This document shows positions 51,056 to 59,245 of a stretch of 64,000 bases of DNA, piece by piece; within the stretch, counting starts at the first letter, position 1, and each line of letters starts with the position of its first letter. The translations under genes and the position numbers were made by a program. This stretch comes from Streptomyces glaucescens (GTDB lineage Bacteria > Actinomycetota > Actinomycetes > Streptomycetales > Streptomycetaceae): positions 6,986,501 to 7,050,500 of the forward strand of contig NZ_CP009438.1 in NCBI RefSeq assembly GCF_000761215.1. The letters are read 5' to 3'. A model generated the notes under the pieces. It was not told where the DNA came from. It did no database searches and worked only from the letters and a program-made list of their open reading frames with translations.

Positions 51056-52243
51056 TCAGGCCGTGTGCAGCGTGAGGCCGTAACGGCTGAGGATCTCGTT
51101 GACCGGCTGGAACCACGTCTCGCCCCCGCCGGAGCAGTTGCCCCAGCCGCCGGAGGTGACGCCCTGCGCCTGGTCGCCGCTGATGAAGGAGCCGCCCGAA
51201 TCGCCCGGCTCGGCGCACACGCTCGTCTTCGTCATCTGACGCACCGCGCCCTGGCTGTAGTTGACGGTTTCGTTCTTGGCCAGGACGGTGCCGCAGTGCC
51301 AGTGGGTCGTCGAGCCCGAGCGGCAGACGGAGGCGCCGATCGGCGCCTCGGCCGAGCCGCGCACCAGTCGGTCCGGGATGGTGCCCCAGCCGAGCACGAC
51401 GGGCACCGTCCACCAGCCGCTGCCCACGTTGACCCACGCGTAGTCGTTCTCCGGGAACGAGGAACCCTGGAAGGTGCCGATGTGGGAGCCGTCCCAGCCC
51501 CTGACCGCCGAGCCGGTGCCGCCGCAGTGCCCGGCGGTGACGAAGCCGCCGTGGACCGAGAAGCCGATCGAGCAGCGGACGTTGCCGGTGTAGTAGGGGT
51601 CACCGCCCACGGTGCCCGCCGCGAAGGTCCGCGCGGCCGCTCGTACGGTGCGCACGGTGACCGGTCCGGCCTCGCGGGCCTCGGCGACGAACCGGCGGAC
51701 GTCGGGGGCGGACCGCTGGCCGTGGACCACGTTCACCGCCACGGTGTTGGCGACCGGATCGACCGACCAACTGCTCACTCCGGCGGGGGCCTTCAGGCGG
51801 TCGATGCGCGACTTCACCGTGTCCAGCAGGCGTGCGCTGTGCTCCACGACGCGTACGCCCGCACCGGCCGAGCGCAGGGCGCGGACCGCCGAGGCGTCGG
51901 CGTCCGAGGTGACCGCGACGACGAGTTTCCCGCTCTCCGCCTCGAACCAGGCGCCGCCGTAGGCGGCTCCCGCCGTCCGACGGGCCTCCTGTGCCAGCTC
52001 GGTGGCACGGCGCTCCGCGGTGAGGCGCGCCTCCGCCTCGGCGCGGGTGAGCCCGAATTCCCGCTGCATCGCCCGGAGAAGGCCCGGGGAGGCCGACGCG
52101 GACCCGGTGGATGCGGCGGGGGCCGTGGGCGCGGCCGAGCCGGTGGTGTCGCTCGCCGCGGCGGGCAGGGCGCCGGCCGCGGTCCAGCCGCCGATCAGGA
52201 GGAGTGCGGCCGCGCAGGCCCGCGCGTACCTGTTGCGTGTCAT
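51056..52243 (-). CDS. secreted streptogrisin-type serine protease (S1E) with propeptide
   Basis: A 395-residue preproprotease: signal (about 5-30), alpha-lytic/streptogrisin propeptide (about 55-190; LLRAMQREFGLTRAEAEARL, WFEAESGKLVVAVTSDAD) and a trypsin-like mature domain with triad in FVTAGHCGGTG, ENDYAWVNV and AEPGDSGGSFIS. The propeptide folds the enzyme and is then cleaved. It degrades extracellular protein. A TGAGAGCGCTCTCA palindrome, LacI-type, lies 55 bases before the ATG. Confidence 0.92.
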   Translation of the reverse strand: MTRNRYARACAAALLLIGGWTAAGALPAAASDTTGSAAPTAPAASTGSASASPGLLRAMQREFGLTRAEAEARLTAERRATELAQEARRTAGAAYGGAWFEAESGKLVVAVTSDADASAVRALRSAGAGVRVVEHSARLLDTVKSRIDRLKAPAGVSSWSVDPVANTVAVNVVHGQRSAPDVRRFVAEAREAGPVTVRTVRAAARTFAAGTVGGDPYYTGNVRCSIGFSVHGGFVTAGHCGGTGSAVRGWDGSHIGTFQGSSFPENDYAWVNVGSGWWTVPVVLGWGTIPDRLVRGSAEAPIGASVCRSGSTTHWHCGTVLAKNETVNYSQGAVRQMTKTSVCAEPGDSGGSFISGDQAQGVTSGGWGNCSGGGETWFQPVNEILSRYGLTLHTA

Positions 52244-52297
52244 GGAAGTCGCTGCCCTTCGTCGTTCCCGCGATGTGGGGGTGGAACAACCGCAGTC

Positions 52298-52311
52298 TGA
52301 GAGCGCTCTCA
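52298..52311 (-). promoter_or_regulatory. LacI-type palindrome upstream of the protease gene
   Basis: TGAGAGCGCTCTCA is a perfect 14-base palindrome that differs from the CebR box TGGGAGCGCTCCCA at two symmetric positions. Placed 55-68 bases before the start, it is probably an operator for a LacI-family regulator, possibly CebR itself. Confidence 0.6.
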
Positions 52312-52788
52312 TGGGATGTGGGCAGAGCCTAGCGGTGGATGGCTATCAGGTCCATGCCAATGCCGGAATCGCGCCGGGAACGGGGCGCCGCTGACGTGAA
52401 CGGTGCGGGCGGGGGCGGCGCGAACTCCCCGCCGCCGCATCGGGCTCGGCCGGTTGCTCGGGGCCCGGGGCGACGCCGAGGGCGGGGATGCCGCCGGGCC
52501 GGGCGAGCGCCGCCGGCGTCGCGGAGGGGTCCGCCACGCACCCGCGGCCGGCACGGCGCCTTCCGCCCCGGCTCATCGGGGCATCCGCTCCCTTCCTCCC
52601 GGCCTGCGCGGGACGGCACCGGCCGACCGCGCACCGGTGCGGCTCCGGCCACCGTCCGGGAATGTGACGTCCCTCGCACGGGCGTACGAACTCGGCTCGC
52701 GTCCGGAAAAATTGTTATCCCGGGCCCACCGGCCGATCTCCCATGCAGCGGACAGCAACGTCCGGCGTCGAAGACGAGGAAACCTGCC
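52312..52788. other. intergenic stretch of about 480 bases between divergent genes
   Basis: No convincing gene on either strand. It separates the leftward protease from the rightward sigma-CAP fusion. An AT-rich run (GGAAAAATTGTTATCC, near 52706) may belong to the fusion's promoter. Confidence 0.45.
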
Positions 52789-54471
52789 ATGAGCACAGAG
52801 CGCACGAGGGAGACGGCGGCACTGGTGACCGCTGCGCAGAGCGGTGACCCGGAGGCCCAGGATGCCCTGATCGGTGCCTACCTCCCGCTGGTCTACAACG
52901 TCGTGGGGCGCGCACTCGACGGCTCCGTCGACGTGGACGACGTCGTACAGGAGACCCTGCTGCGCGCACTCGACGCACTGGGCGGGCTGCGCGCTCCCGA
53001 GAACTTCCGCTCCTGGCTCGTGGCCATCGCGATGAACCAGGTCAGGGCGCACTGGCACGACCGGCAGGCGGCCCCGGGCGCCGTCGAGGAGGCCGAGGAA
53101 CTCGCCGATCCGGGGGCCGACTTCGTGGACCTGACCATCGTGCAGCTGCAGCTGTCCGGCCAGCGTCAGGAGACCGCACGGGCGACCCGCTGGCTGGAAC
53201 CCGACGACCGGGGACTGCTGTCGCTCTGGTGGCTGGAGTGCGCCGGTGAACTGACGCGCTCCGAGGTCGCCACCGCTCTCGACCTCTCGCCCCAGCACAC
53301 GGCGGTCCGGGTGCAGCGGATGAAGGCCCAGCTGGAGGCCGCCCGGGTGGTCGTACGCGCACTCGACGCACGCCCGCGCTGTGCGGAACTGGCGGCGCTC
53401 CTGGGCCCTTGGGACGGGCGGCCCTCGGCCCTGTGGCGCAAGCGAATAGCCCGGCACGCGCGTGGCTGCTCCCGCTGCTCCGGCCTGTGGAGCGGGCTGA
53501 TGCCGGCGGAGGGCCTGCTGGCCGGACTCGCCCTGGTCGCGGCGGCACCCGCCCTCTGGGACAAGGTGCTCGCCCCCGCGGCAGGGACGGCCGCCCCCCA
53601 CGGGATGGTCCCGGCCGGCTCGGCGTCCCGGCCGGCATCCTCGCCGGCACCCGGCCGCCCGGTCCCGGCAGCCGGGCACCGTGCCGCCCCGGGCGGCCGG
53701 ACGCCCTCCCGCAGCCAGGTACGCCGGCGTCGGCGCATCCGGCGTCGCGCCGTCGCCGGAGCCGTGGTGGTGTCCGGTGTCGTCGGCGGCGGCCTGTGGT
53801 ACTTCGGCACGGACCCCGGTACCGCACCCGAGCGGGCGACCGCGGCGCCCACGGCCGGTGCCCACGCGGTGGACCACCCGGCGCCGAGCGCCGCCGAGGC
53901 GTCCGCGTCGGCCCTCAGGCCGCCGTCCGCGTCCGTGCCGGCCTCGCCGTCCGCGGCACCTTCCAAGAAGGCGACGCCTTCCCGGAGCCCCGCCGGGAAG
54001 AGCACGCCGACGGCCGCCCGGCCCCCCGCCCCCCGGCCGGCGCCGAGCGCATCCGCCACTCCACAGGCGCAGCCGGCGCCGACCGGAACCGTCGCGCAGG
54101 TCGTCGCCCTGGTGAACAAGGAACGGGCGGCCGCCGGTTGTGCCCCGCTCACCGAGGATCCGCAGCTGAACCAGGCCGCACAGGGCCACTCGGAGGACAT
54201 GGCGGCGCGCGGCTTCTTCGACCACACCAACCCGGACGGTGCCGATCCCGGCCGCCGCACCACCGCCGCGGGATACGCGTGGTCCACCTACGGCGAGAAC
54301 ATCGCGCGGGGCCAGCAGACCCCGGAAGCGGTGATGGAGTCCTGGATGAACAGCCCCGGTCACCGCGCCAACATCCTCAACTGCTCGTTCGAGGACATCG
54401 GCGTGGGCGTCCACGACGGCTCGGGCGGACCGTGGTGGACGCAGAACTTCGGGGCCGAGCAGGGCGGCTGA
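52789..54471 (+). CDS. ECF sigma factor fused to zinc anti-sigma motif, membrane helix and extracellular CAP domain
   Basis: A 560-residue single protein in four parts. Sigma region 2 (about 20-95; VDVDDVVQETLLRALDALGG, NFRSWLVAIAMNQVRAHWHD) and region 4 (about 140-195; ELTRSEVATALDLSPQHTAV). Then Cys198 and His223-x3-Cys227-x2-Cys230 (RHARGCSRC), the HCC signature of zinc anti-sigma factors. A basic stop-transfer (QVRRRRRIRRR) and TM helix (about 322-341) follow, a long Pro/Ala/Ser linker (about 345-435), and a CAP/SCP (PR-1-like) domain (about 437-560; SEDMAARGFFDHTNPDG, WSTYGENIARGQQ, GPWWTQNFG). The sigma end faces the cytoplasm, the CAP the wall. GAGGAA precedes the ATG. Release of sigma by proteolysis is inferred. 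Confidence 0.85.
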   Translation: MSTERTRETAALVTAAQSGDPEAQDALIGAYLPLVYNVVGRALDGSVDVDDVVQETLLRALDALGGLRAPENFRSWLVAIAMNQVRAHWHDRQAAPGAVEEAEELADPGADFVDLTIVQLQLSGQRQETARATRWLEPDDRGLLSLWWLECAGELTRSEVATALDLSPQHTAVRVQRMKAQLEAARVVVRALDARPRCAELAALLGPWDGRPSALWRKRIARHARGCSRCSGLWSGLMPAEGLLAGLALVAAAPALWDKVLAPAAGTAAPHGMVPAGSASRPASSPAPGRPVPAAGHRAAPGGRTPSRSQVRRRRRIRRRAVAGAVVVSGVVGGGLWYFGTDPGTAPERATAAPTAGAHAVDHPAPSAAEASASALRPPSASVPASPSAAPSKKATPSRSPAGKSTPTAARPPAPRPAPSASATPQAQPAPTGTVAQVVALVNKERAAAGCAPLTEDPQLNQAAQGHSEDMAARGFFDHTNPDGADPGRRTTAAGYAWSTYGENIARGQQTPEAVMESWMNSPGHRANILNCSFEDIGVGVHDGSGGPWWTQNFGAEQGG

Positions 54472-55066
54472 GAGGACCGGCGACGGGGCACGGCCGTCGC
54501 GGCCGCGCCGGGCTCGGGCCGTCGGCCGGGCAGCACCCGGTCGCGGCGTCGAGTGGAGCCGTGCCGAGGGTCGGGGTGCCGCGTCGGGTCGTGACGGTCG
54601 AGCCGAGTCGCGTCGATGGTCGAGCCTCGCCCGGTCGATGGGTGAGCCGATCGGCGTGACCGCCGGGCAGCGTCCGTTCCGACGGTCGAGCCACGTCGGG
54701 GCCGACGGCCGCGCCGGGCCGACCGTGGCGCCGGCCGGGGTGTGGCCCGTCGACGCCACGGGCCCGGCCCCGTCGACGCCGGAGTCCCGGCGAGGCGCGG
54801 CCCGTTCCGCCACGCGGCGGCGGACCGCGCGCGTGGGAGCCGGTCCAGCCACGCGACGACCGGCCCACCACGGTTCGTTCACGTGACCGTCCGGAGCGCG
54901 CTCCGGTCGCCGTCGCAGCCCCGCTTCCCGCGAAAAATGTGGTGACGCGCCCCTGACAAGCAAGAATTTCCGTGGCACGCTGCGACACGCACGTCTGTCC
55001 GCACCGCTCTTCGTACCCCCACCCTGCCCGGACACCGACGTCGGGGCACGGCAGAAGGAGACATGC
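54472..55066. other. intergenic stretch of about 600 bases with GGTCGAGCC repeats
   Basis: Exact GGTCGAGCC copies lie at 54596, 54618 and 54684, with looser variants between. No gene was recognised on either strand. The last about 130 bases are AT-richer (GCGAAAAATGTGGTG, CCTGACAAGCAAGAATTTCC) and probably contain the promoter of the peptidase that follows. Confidence 0.5.
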
Positions 55067-56062
55067 GTGAGACGCCATCGCACCGCCCCAGGCATCCTGC
55101 TGGCCCTGGCAGCCCTGCTCACCGGCGGCCTCGTCGAAGCCGGAACGGCCGCCGCGGCAGCGACGGACACCGATGCGGCCCCCTCGGGAGACTCCGTACC
55201 GGCCCGCACCGCCCCCGCCGCCGAACAGCACAGGGCCCGCACGTTCTGGACCGCCGAACGCATGCGCGGCGCCACACCCCTGGATCTCCTGGTGACCCCG
55301 CGGGCCGCCCAGCGGCTGAAGGCACCGCGGGCCGCCGAAGGGCGGACGACGACCGTCGCACCCACCGCCGCCCCCGCGTCCTTCCCGCAGGCCGGGGGCG
55401 CGTGGAGCGGTGGCGGCGCGGTCGTGAAGACGTCGGGCCGGGTGTTCTTCACGTTCCAGGGCCGCACCGCGTCCTGCTCCGGCAACGCCGTGACCAGCCA
55501 GAACGCCAGCACCGTCATCACCGCGGGCCACTGCGTCAAATACCAGGGCAGCTGGCACACCAACTGGGTGTTCGTCCCCGCCTACGACAACGGCAGCGCG
55601 CCCTACGGCCAGTGGACCGCGACCACCACGCTCACCACCCCGCAGTGGGAGGCGAACGAGGACATCAACTACGACGTCGGGGCCGCGGTCGTCGCTCCGC
55701 TGAACGGCCAGAAGCTCACCGCGGTCGTCGGCGCCCAGGGCATCCAGTTCAACGGCGGCTACAACAAGCCGATGTACGCCTTCGGCTTCCCGGCGGCCTC
55801 GCCGTACGACGGCTCGAAGCTGATCTACTGCAGCGGCAACAGCTCGAAGGACTTCCTGTTCTCCCAGGACCACAGCCTCGCCTGCAATATGACCGGCGGG
55901 TCGAGCGGCGGCCCCTGGTTCACCGGCTTCAGCGAGTCGACGGGCGCCGGTCTGCAGGTCTCTGTGAACAGCTTCGGCTACACGTTCCTGCCGAACCGCA
56001 TGTTCGGCCCGTACTTCGGCAACGACGCGAAGGCCCTGTACGACAAGGCCCAGATCTCGTAG
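55067..56062 (+). CDS. secreted trypsin-like serine peptidase (V8/glutamyl-type)
   Basis: A 331-residue exported peptidase: signal (about 5-31), short propeptide, then His in ASTVITAGHCVKYQG (about 153), Asp in INYDVGAAVVAPLNG and Ser in CNMTGGSSGGPWFTG (about 278). The TGGSSGGPW environment and length resemble V8-like/glutamyl endopeptidases and bacterial S1 relatives. GTG start, AGAAGGAGA upstream. A degenerate minisatellite follows its stop. Confidence 0.9.
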   Translation: MRRHRTAPGILLALAALLTGGLVEAGTAAAAATDTDAAPSGDSVPARTAPAAEQHRARTFWTAERMRGATPLDLLVTPRAAQRLKAPRAAEGRTTTVAPTAAPASFPQAGGAWSGGGAVVKTSGRVFFTFQGRTASCSGNAVTSQNASTVITAGHCVKYQGSWHTNWVFVPAYDNGSAPYGQWTATTTLTTPQWEANEDINYDVGAAVVAPLNGQKLTAVVGAQGIQFNGGYNKPMYAFGFPAASPYDGSKLIYCSGNSSKDFLFSQDHSLACNMTGGSSGGPWFTGFSESTGAGLQVSVNSFGYTFLPNRMFGPYFGNDAKALYDKAQIS

Positions 56063-56080
56063 GACGCCCCGAAGTCCCGA

Positions 56081-56240
56081 CGCCGGCCCGGGACCACCGG
56101 CGTCGCCTGGGACGACCAACGTCGGCCCGGGACCACAGCGTCGGCCCGGGACCGCCGACGTCGGTCCGGGACCACCGGCGCCGGCCCCGGGCCACCGGCG
56201 TCGCCCCGCAACCACCAGCGCCGGTCCGGGCGCACTCGGC
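56081..56240. repeat. degenerate minisatellite, about 20-base units
   Basis: About eight tandem units of 19-21 bases follow the peptidase stop; the commonest form is CGTCGGCCCGGGACCACCGG, with substitutions in each. No reading frame runs through them. Slippage-prone DNA or a hairpin-rich tail are possible; function unknown. Confidence 0.75.
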
Positions 56241-56313
56241 GCCCGGACCGGCACGGACATGACTCACCGCCGTCGCGGCCGGCCTTCGTCCACGACGGGC
56301 CGGCCGATCGCCG

Positions 56314-56532
56314 TCACCCCTTCGCCCGGCCGGACTTCTCCAGCCGTCGGTGGTCCCCGCCCCGGTTGCGCAGGGGAGCCTCCGCCTCGGTGAGGACACG
56401 GTGCACGAAACCGTAGGACCGTCCGTGGGCCTCGGCGATGGCCCGTATGGACAGCCCCTGTTCGTACTGCCGCTTCATCTCGCGTGCGAGTTCCACCCGA
56501 GCCGTACCGGTGATCTGCTTCCCCTTGTCCAC
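56314..56532 (-). CDS. small helix-turn-helix protein
   Basis: A 72-residue protein with KQITGTARVELAREMKRQYE and GLSIRAIAEAHGRSYGFVHR, a clear HTH, and a basic tail RNRGGDHRRLEKSGR. Closely related small HTH proteins are widespread and highly conserved in Streptomyces; targets unknown. GTG 56532 is used because GAAGGAGA lies before it; the frame runs open further upstream but without family likeness. Confidence 0.85.
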   Translation of the reverse strand: MDKGKQITGTARVELAREMKRQYEQGLSIRAIAEAHGRSYGFVHRVLTEAEAPLRNRGGDHRRLEKSGRAKG

Positions 56533-56624
56533 GACGCGTCTCCTTCGGTGATCGACGTGCGGCTGTGATCGTCGACTACCCAGGAGAGAGCAGAAGTCAC
56601 CGGCACCGGCCCGGCCCGATCCGT

Positions 56625-57167
56625 TCAGCGGCCGGGGGCGGTCGTCCTGACGGGCGCGCTGCTGCGTCCCCGGCTCCGGCCGCTCAGCTCGGTGTCGAGC
56701 GTCTCCTGGGCCACGCGCATGCCCTCGGCGTGCACCGGGTCCTTCAGCCGCCTCCACATCTCGTCCTCGGGTACGTCCTCGATGTGTGCGACCACCCACC
56801 AGATGTTGCCGAAGGGGTCCCTGACACGCCCCCCGCGCTGGCCGAAGGCGTTGTCCGACAGAGCGGTGACCACCCGGCTGCCGGCCGCGACGGCCCGGGA
56901 GAACGCCTCGTCCGCGTCGGCGACGAACACGCGCAGCAGGCTCGGCAGGGCGGGCCAGTCGGCGCGCCGGTCGAAGGCCAGCACGACGGTGTCGCCGATC
57001 CGGATCTCGCCGTGACCGATCGAACCGTCCTCCGTGGGCACCCGGGCGAGTTCCTCGCCCCCGAACACCTCGGTCACGAAGTCGAGGAAGGCCCCCGTGT
57101 CGTCGGTGACGACCCAGGGTGCGACGGTGGTGTAGCCCTGGGGTGCCGTGCTCGTCTGCCCGGTCAT
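56625..57167 (-). CDS. VOC/PhnB-like glyoxalase-fold protein
   Basis: A 180-residue VOC-fold protein: TVAPWVVTDDTGAFLDFVTE, VFGGEELARVPTEDGSIGHG, VVLAFDRRADWPAL, and FGQRGGRVRDPFGNIWWVVA, as in PhnB/glyoxalase-bleomycin resistance proteins. Metal ligands for glyoxalase activity are not obvious, so catalytic role is uncertain. The C-terminus has a low-complexity tail. Confidence 0.87.
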   Translation of the reverse strand: MTGQTSTAPQGYTTVAPWVVTDDTGAFLDFVTEVFGGEELARVPTEDGSIGHGEIRIGDTVVLAFDRRADWPALPSLLRVFVADADEAFSRAVAAGSRVVTALSDNAFGQRGGRVRDPFGNIWWVVAHIEDVPEDEMWRRLKDPVHAEGMRVAQETLDTELSGRSRGRSSAPVRTTAPGR

Positions 57168-57251
57168 GGCGGTCCTCCCGTTGGTGCCGACTGGTGATGA
57201 CGACGGTAGGCACCGTGTAGGTCAGGAACTGTCCTATGCGTCAGGGCGCGG

Positions 57252-57785
57252 TCAGGGCCATGGCCCCAGCACTTCCACGGACCCGGTCCCGGTGTCGTAG
57301 CTGCGCAGGGTCGTGAGCCGGACCGACGGCGGCGGCGCCGGCAGCAGTTCGACGACCCGCCGGCCGGCGAAGACACCGGCCCGCCTGGTCCGGCCGAGGG
57401 TGATGTGCGGCACCCAGCGGTCGGGCTCGTGGAGGGGATTGAGGCTGCCGGGCGGACTGTCCGACGCCACCGCTTGCCACACCCTGCGCTGCAAGCCGGC
57501 CAGCGCGCGGTCGCGGTCCAGCGCCCAGGCCAGCACCGAGGCGGGCCGCTCGAAGTGGACCACGCCGGCGCACCGCACCGGCAGCGGCAGGGCGGCGGCC
57601 ACCTCGGCGAGCTCCCAGCGGATCGGGGCGGTCAGCTCCGCACAGGTGGCCAGGGTGACGTGCGGGCTGTTGGCCGGCGAACGGTGACGCGCCAGGCTGG
57701 GCAGCCCCGCGTCCGCGAGCCTTCGCCAGGCCTCCCGGACCGCCAGCTCTGCCGCCGCGTCCAACAGGAGCTCGACCGTGCGCAC
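57252..57785 (-). CDS. 2'-5' RNA ligase/CPDase-like 2H phosphoesterase
   Basis: A 177-residue protein with the two HxT/S motifs of 2H phosphoesterases: SPHVTLATCAELT (about 42) and VPHITLGRTRRAG (about 126). They form the active site hydrolysing cyclic phosphodiesters or ligating RNA ends. GTG start at 57785. It stands alone between unrelated genes; substrate unknown. Confidence 0.85.
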   Translation of the reverse strand: MRTVELLLDAAAELAVREAWRRLADAGLPSLARHRSPANSPHVTLATCAELTAPIRWELAEVAAALPLPVRCAGVVHFERPASVLAWALDRDRALAGLQRRVWQAVASDSPPGSLNPLHEPDRWVPHITLGRTRRAGVFAGRRVVELLPAPPPSVRLTTLRSYDTGTGSVEVLGPWP

Positions 57786-58151
57786 CGCCGCAGCCTACCG
57801 GCGGCCGCTCCGACACGCCCGCCGGACGGGCGCCGGGCCGGGACCGACGGACGCCCGTCCGTAGACCGATGGCACCGCCACCGACGCCGTCGGGCACCTC
57901 CCGCGTGCTGCGGCACACCCGGTCGGCCGTCGAGCCGTTCACCGGTCCGTGCATACGGCCGCCGATCCCGGGCAACAGCACTGCATCGGCTCGGCTTCCC
58001 CCTCCGAGCGCGTCGGTCCCGCCGCCCTCCCCCCGGCGGCGGGACCGCTCACCTCCGGCCCTCCGCCGCCGGAACGCGGCTGTGCGGAGCCGTACTCGAC
58101 GCGGCCCACGCGCACGGGCCGTCCCGGGTGACCTCGCCGCTCGCCCGGGCG
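57786..58151. other. intergenic stretch of about 370 bases
   Basis: No convincing gene on either strand; it should carry the promoter of the leftward 2H phosphoesterase and the end of the leftward operon. Confidence 0.4.
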
Positions 58152-58637
58152 TCAGTCCCATGAGTTGAAGAGCACTCCGCCCAGTGTGGTGATGCCGTAG
58201 AAGCGGACTTCGCGCCACTCACCCCGGGTGAGGACCGACGTGTCGATGTCCGCGAGCGGCGCGGTGAGCTCTGTGCGATCGAGCACCACGAACCCCGGGT
58301 CGGTGAAGGCGTGGGCCCATGGTGGCGGTGCGCGGAACTCCTCGGTGTACCAGTCCCGGCGTTCCTGGGCGAAGGCGATCCAGGGATGGTGGGCGTGACA
58401 CAGGATGATCCACTCACGTGCGCCCTCGGTGACCGCCGCGGTGTGGAACGTGCGGGGGTACGTCCGCTCCTCCAGTTCGCCCACCTGACCGCCGGCCGCC
58501 CGGGCGGCCGCGTACAACGCCGACCGGAGCGCCCGGAGGTCGGTTTCCGGTAGCGGTCCGTCCTCCGTCCGGAAGAAACCCGTGGCGCCCCGCGGCAGCG
58601 TGAAGGCCGCCTTCTTCTCCATGGCCACGCGGCTCAC
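58152..58637 (-). CDS. protein of unknown function, third in the ArsR operon
   Basis: A 161-residue soluble protein with ATGFFRTEDGPLPETDLRAL, EWIILCHAHHPWIAFAQ and a Trp-rich WYTEEFRAPPPWAHAF. I do not recognise the family. Its GTG start (58637) overlaps the RibD-like stop (GTGA), so it is the last gene of a three-gene operon; ATG 58622 is an alternative start. Confidence 0.6.
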   Translation of the reverse strand: MSRVAMEKKAAFTLPRGATGFFRTEDGPLPETDLRALRSALYAAARAAGGQVGELEERTYPRTFHTAAVTEGAREWIILCHAHHPWIAFAQERRDWYTEEFRAPPPWAHAFTDPGFVVLDRTELTAPLADIDTSVLTRGEWREVRFYGITTLGGVLFNSWD

Positions 58638-59245
58638 GCCGCCGGGGAGCGCACGCGGTCGTACACCACGGCGATCTCACCCAGTTCGCCGGTCTCCTGG
58701 TGGGTGAGCTTCCAGCGGGAGGCCGGCAGACCGTCCTCGAACAACCGCTGCCCGCCGCCGGTGATCTCGGGGCAGATCATCAGGTACAGCCGGTCGAGCA
58801 GGTCGGCGGCGAGGAGCGACCTGATGACGCTCGCACTGCTGTTGACGAGGATGTCGCCCCGTCCGGTGGCCTTGAGTCCCGTGACGACGTCCGCCGCGGG
58901 GGCGTCGACCACCCGGGTGCGCTCCCACGGAGCCTCGGTGAGGGTGCTCGACAGGACCACCTTCTCGGTGTCCACGAGCCACTTCGCGTACGCACGGTCA
59001 CGCGGGTCGGCGTTCTCGTCCGCGGCGACCATGGGCCAGTACCCCAGGAAGCCTTCGGCGTTGAGCCGGCCCAGCAGTGCCGTGCCCGCTCCCTCGTGGA
59101 TGCGGGCGAGATGGTTCCGCGCGGTCTCGGTGACCGCGTACGGGACGATCGCGCCCAGGTCACCGGGGCCGCCGGGCCCGTGGTAACGGCCGTCCAGGGT
59201 CAGGCTGATGTTCGCGCGGACTCTGCGCCCGGTCGGGTCGGTCAT
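58634..59245 (-). CDS. RibD/dihydrofolate-reductase-like oxidoreductase
   Basis: A 203-residue protein of the RibD C-terminal/DHFR-like fold: RVRANISLTLDGRYHGPGGP, YAKWLVDTEKVVLSSTLTEA, VTGLKATGRGDILVNSSASV, YLMICPEITGGGQRLFEDGL. These are NADPH-dependent reductases of mostly unknown substrate. GAAGGGAAG precedes the ATG, which overlaps the ArsR-SRPBCC stop (ATGA). Confidence 0.9.
   Translation of the reverse strand: MTDPTGRRVRANISLTLDGRYHGPGGPGDLGAIVPYAVTETARNHLARIHEGAGTALLGRLNAEGFLGYWPMVAADENADPRDRAYAKWLVDTEKVVLSSTLTEAPWERTRVVDAPAADVVTGLKATGRGDILVNSSASVIRSLLAADLLDRLYLMICPEITGGGQRLFEDGLPASRWKLTHQETGELGEIAVVYDRVRSPAA

Noticed and set aside
52573..55563. A leftward frame of nearly 1000 codons opposite the sigma-CAP fusion
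   Set aside because: It is antisense to clear sigma, CAP and peptidase domains and shows no motif of its own.
56081..56240. Tandem repeats considered as a CRISPR array
   Set aside because: Units are contiguous and degenerate with no unique spacers, and there are no cas genes.
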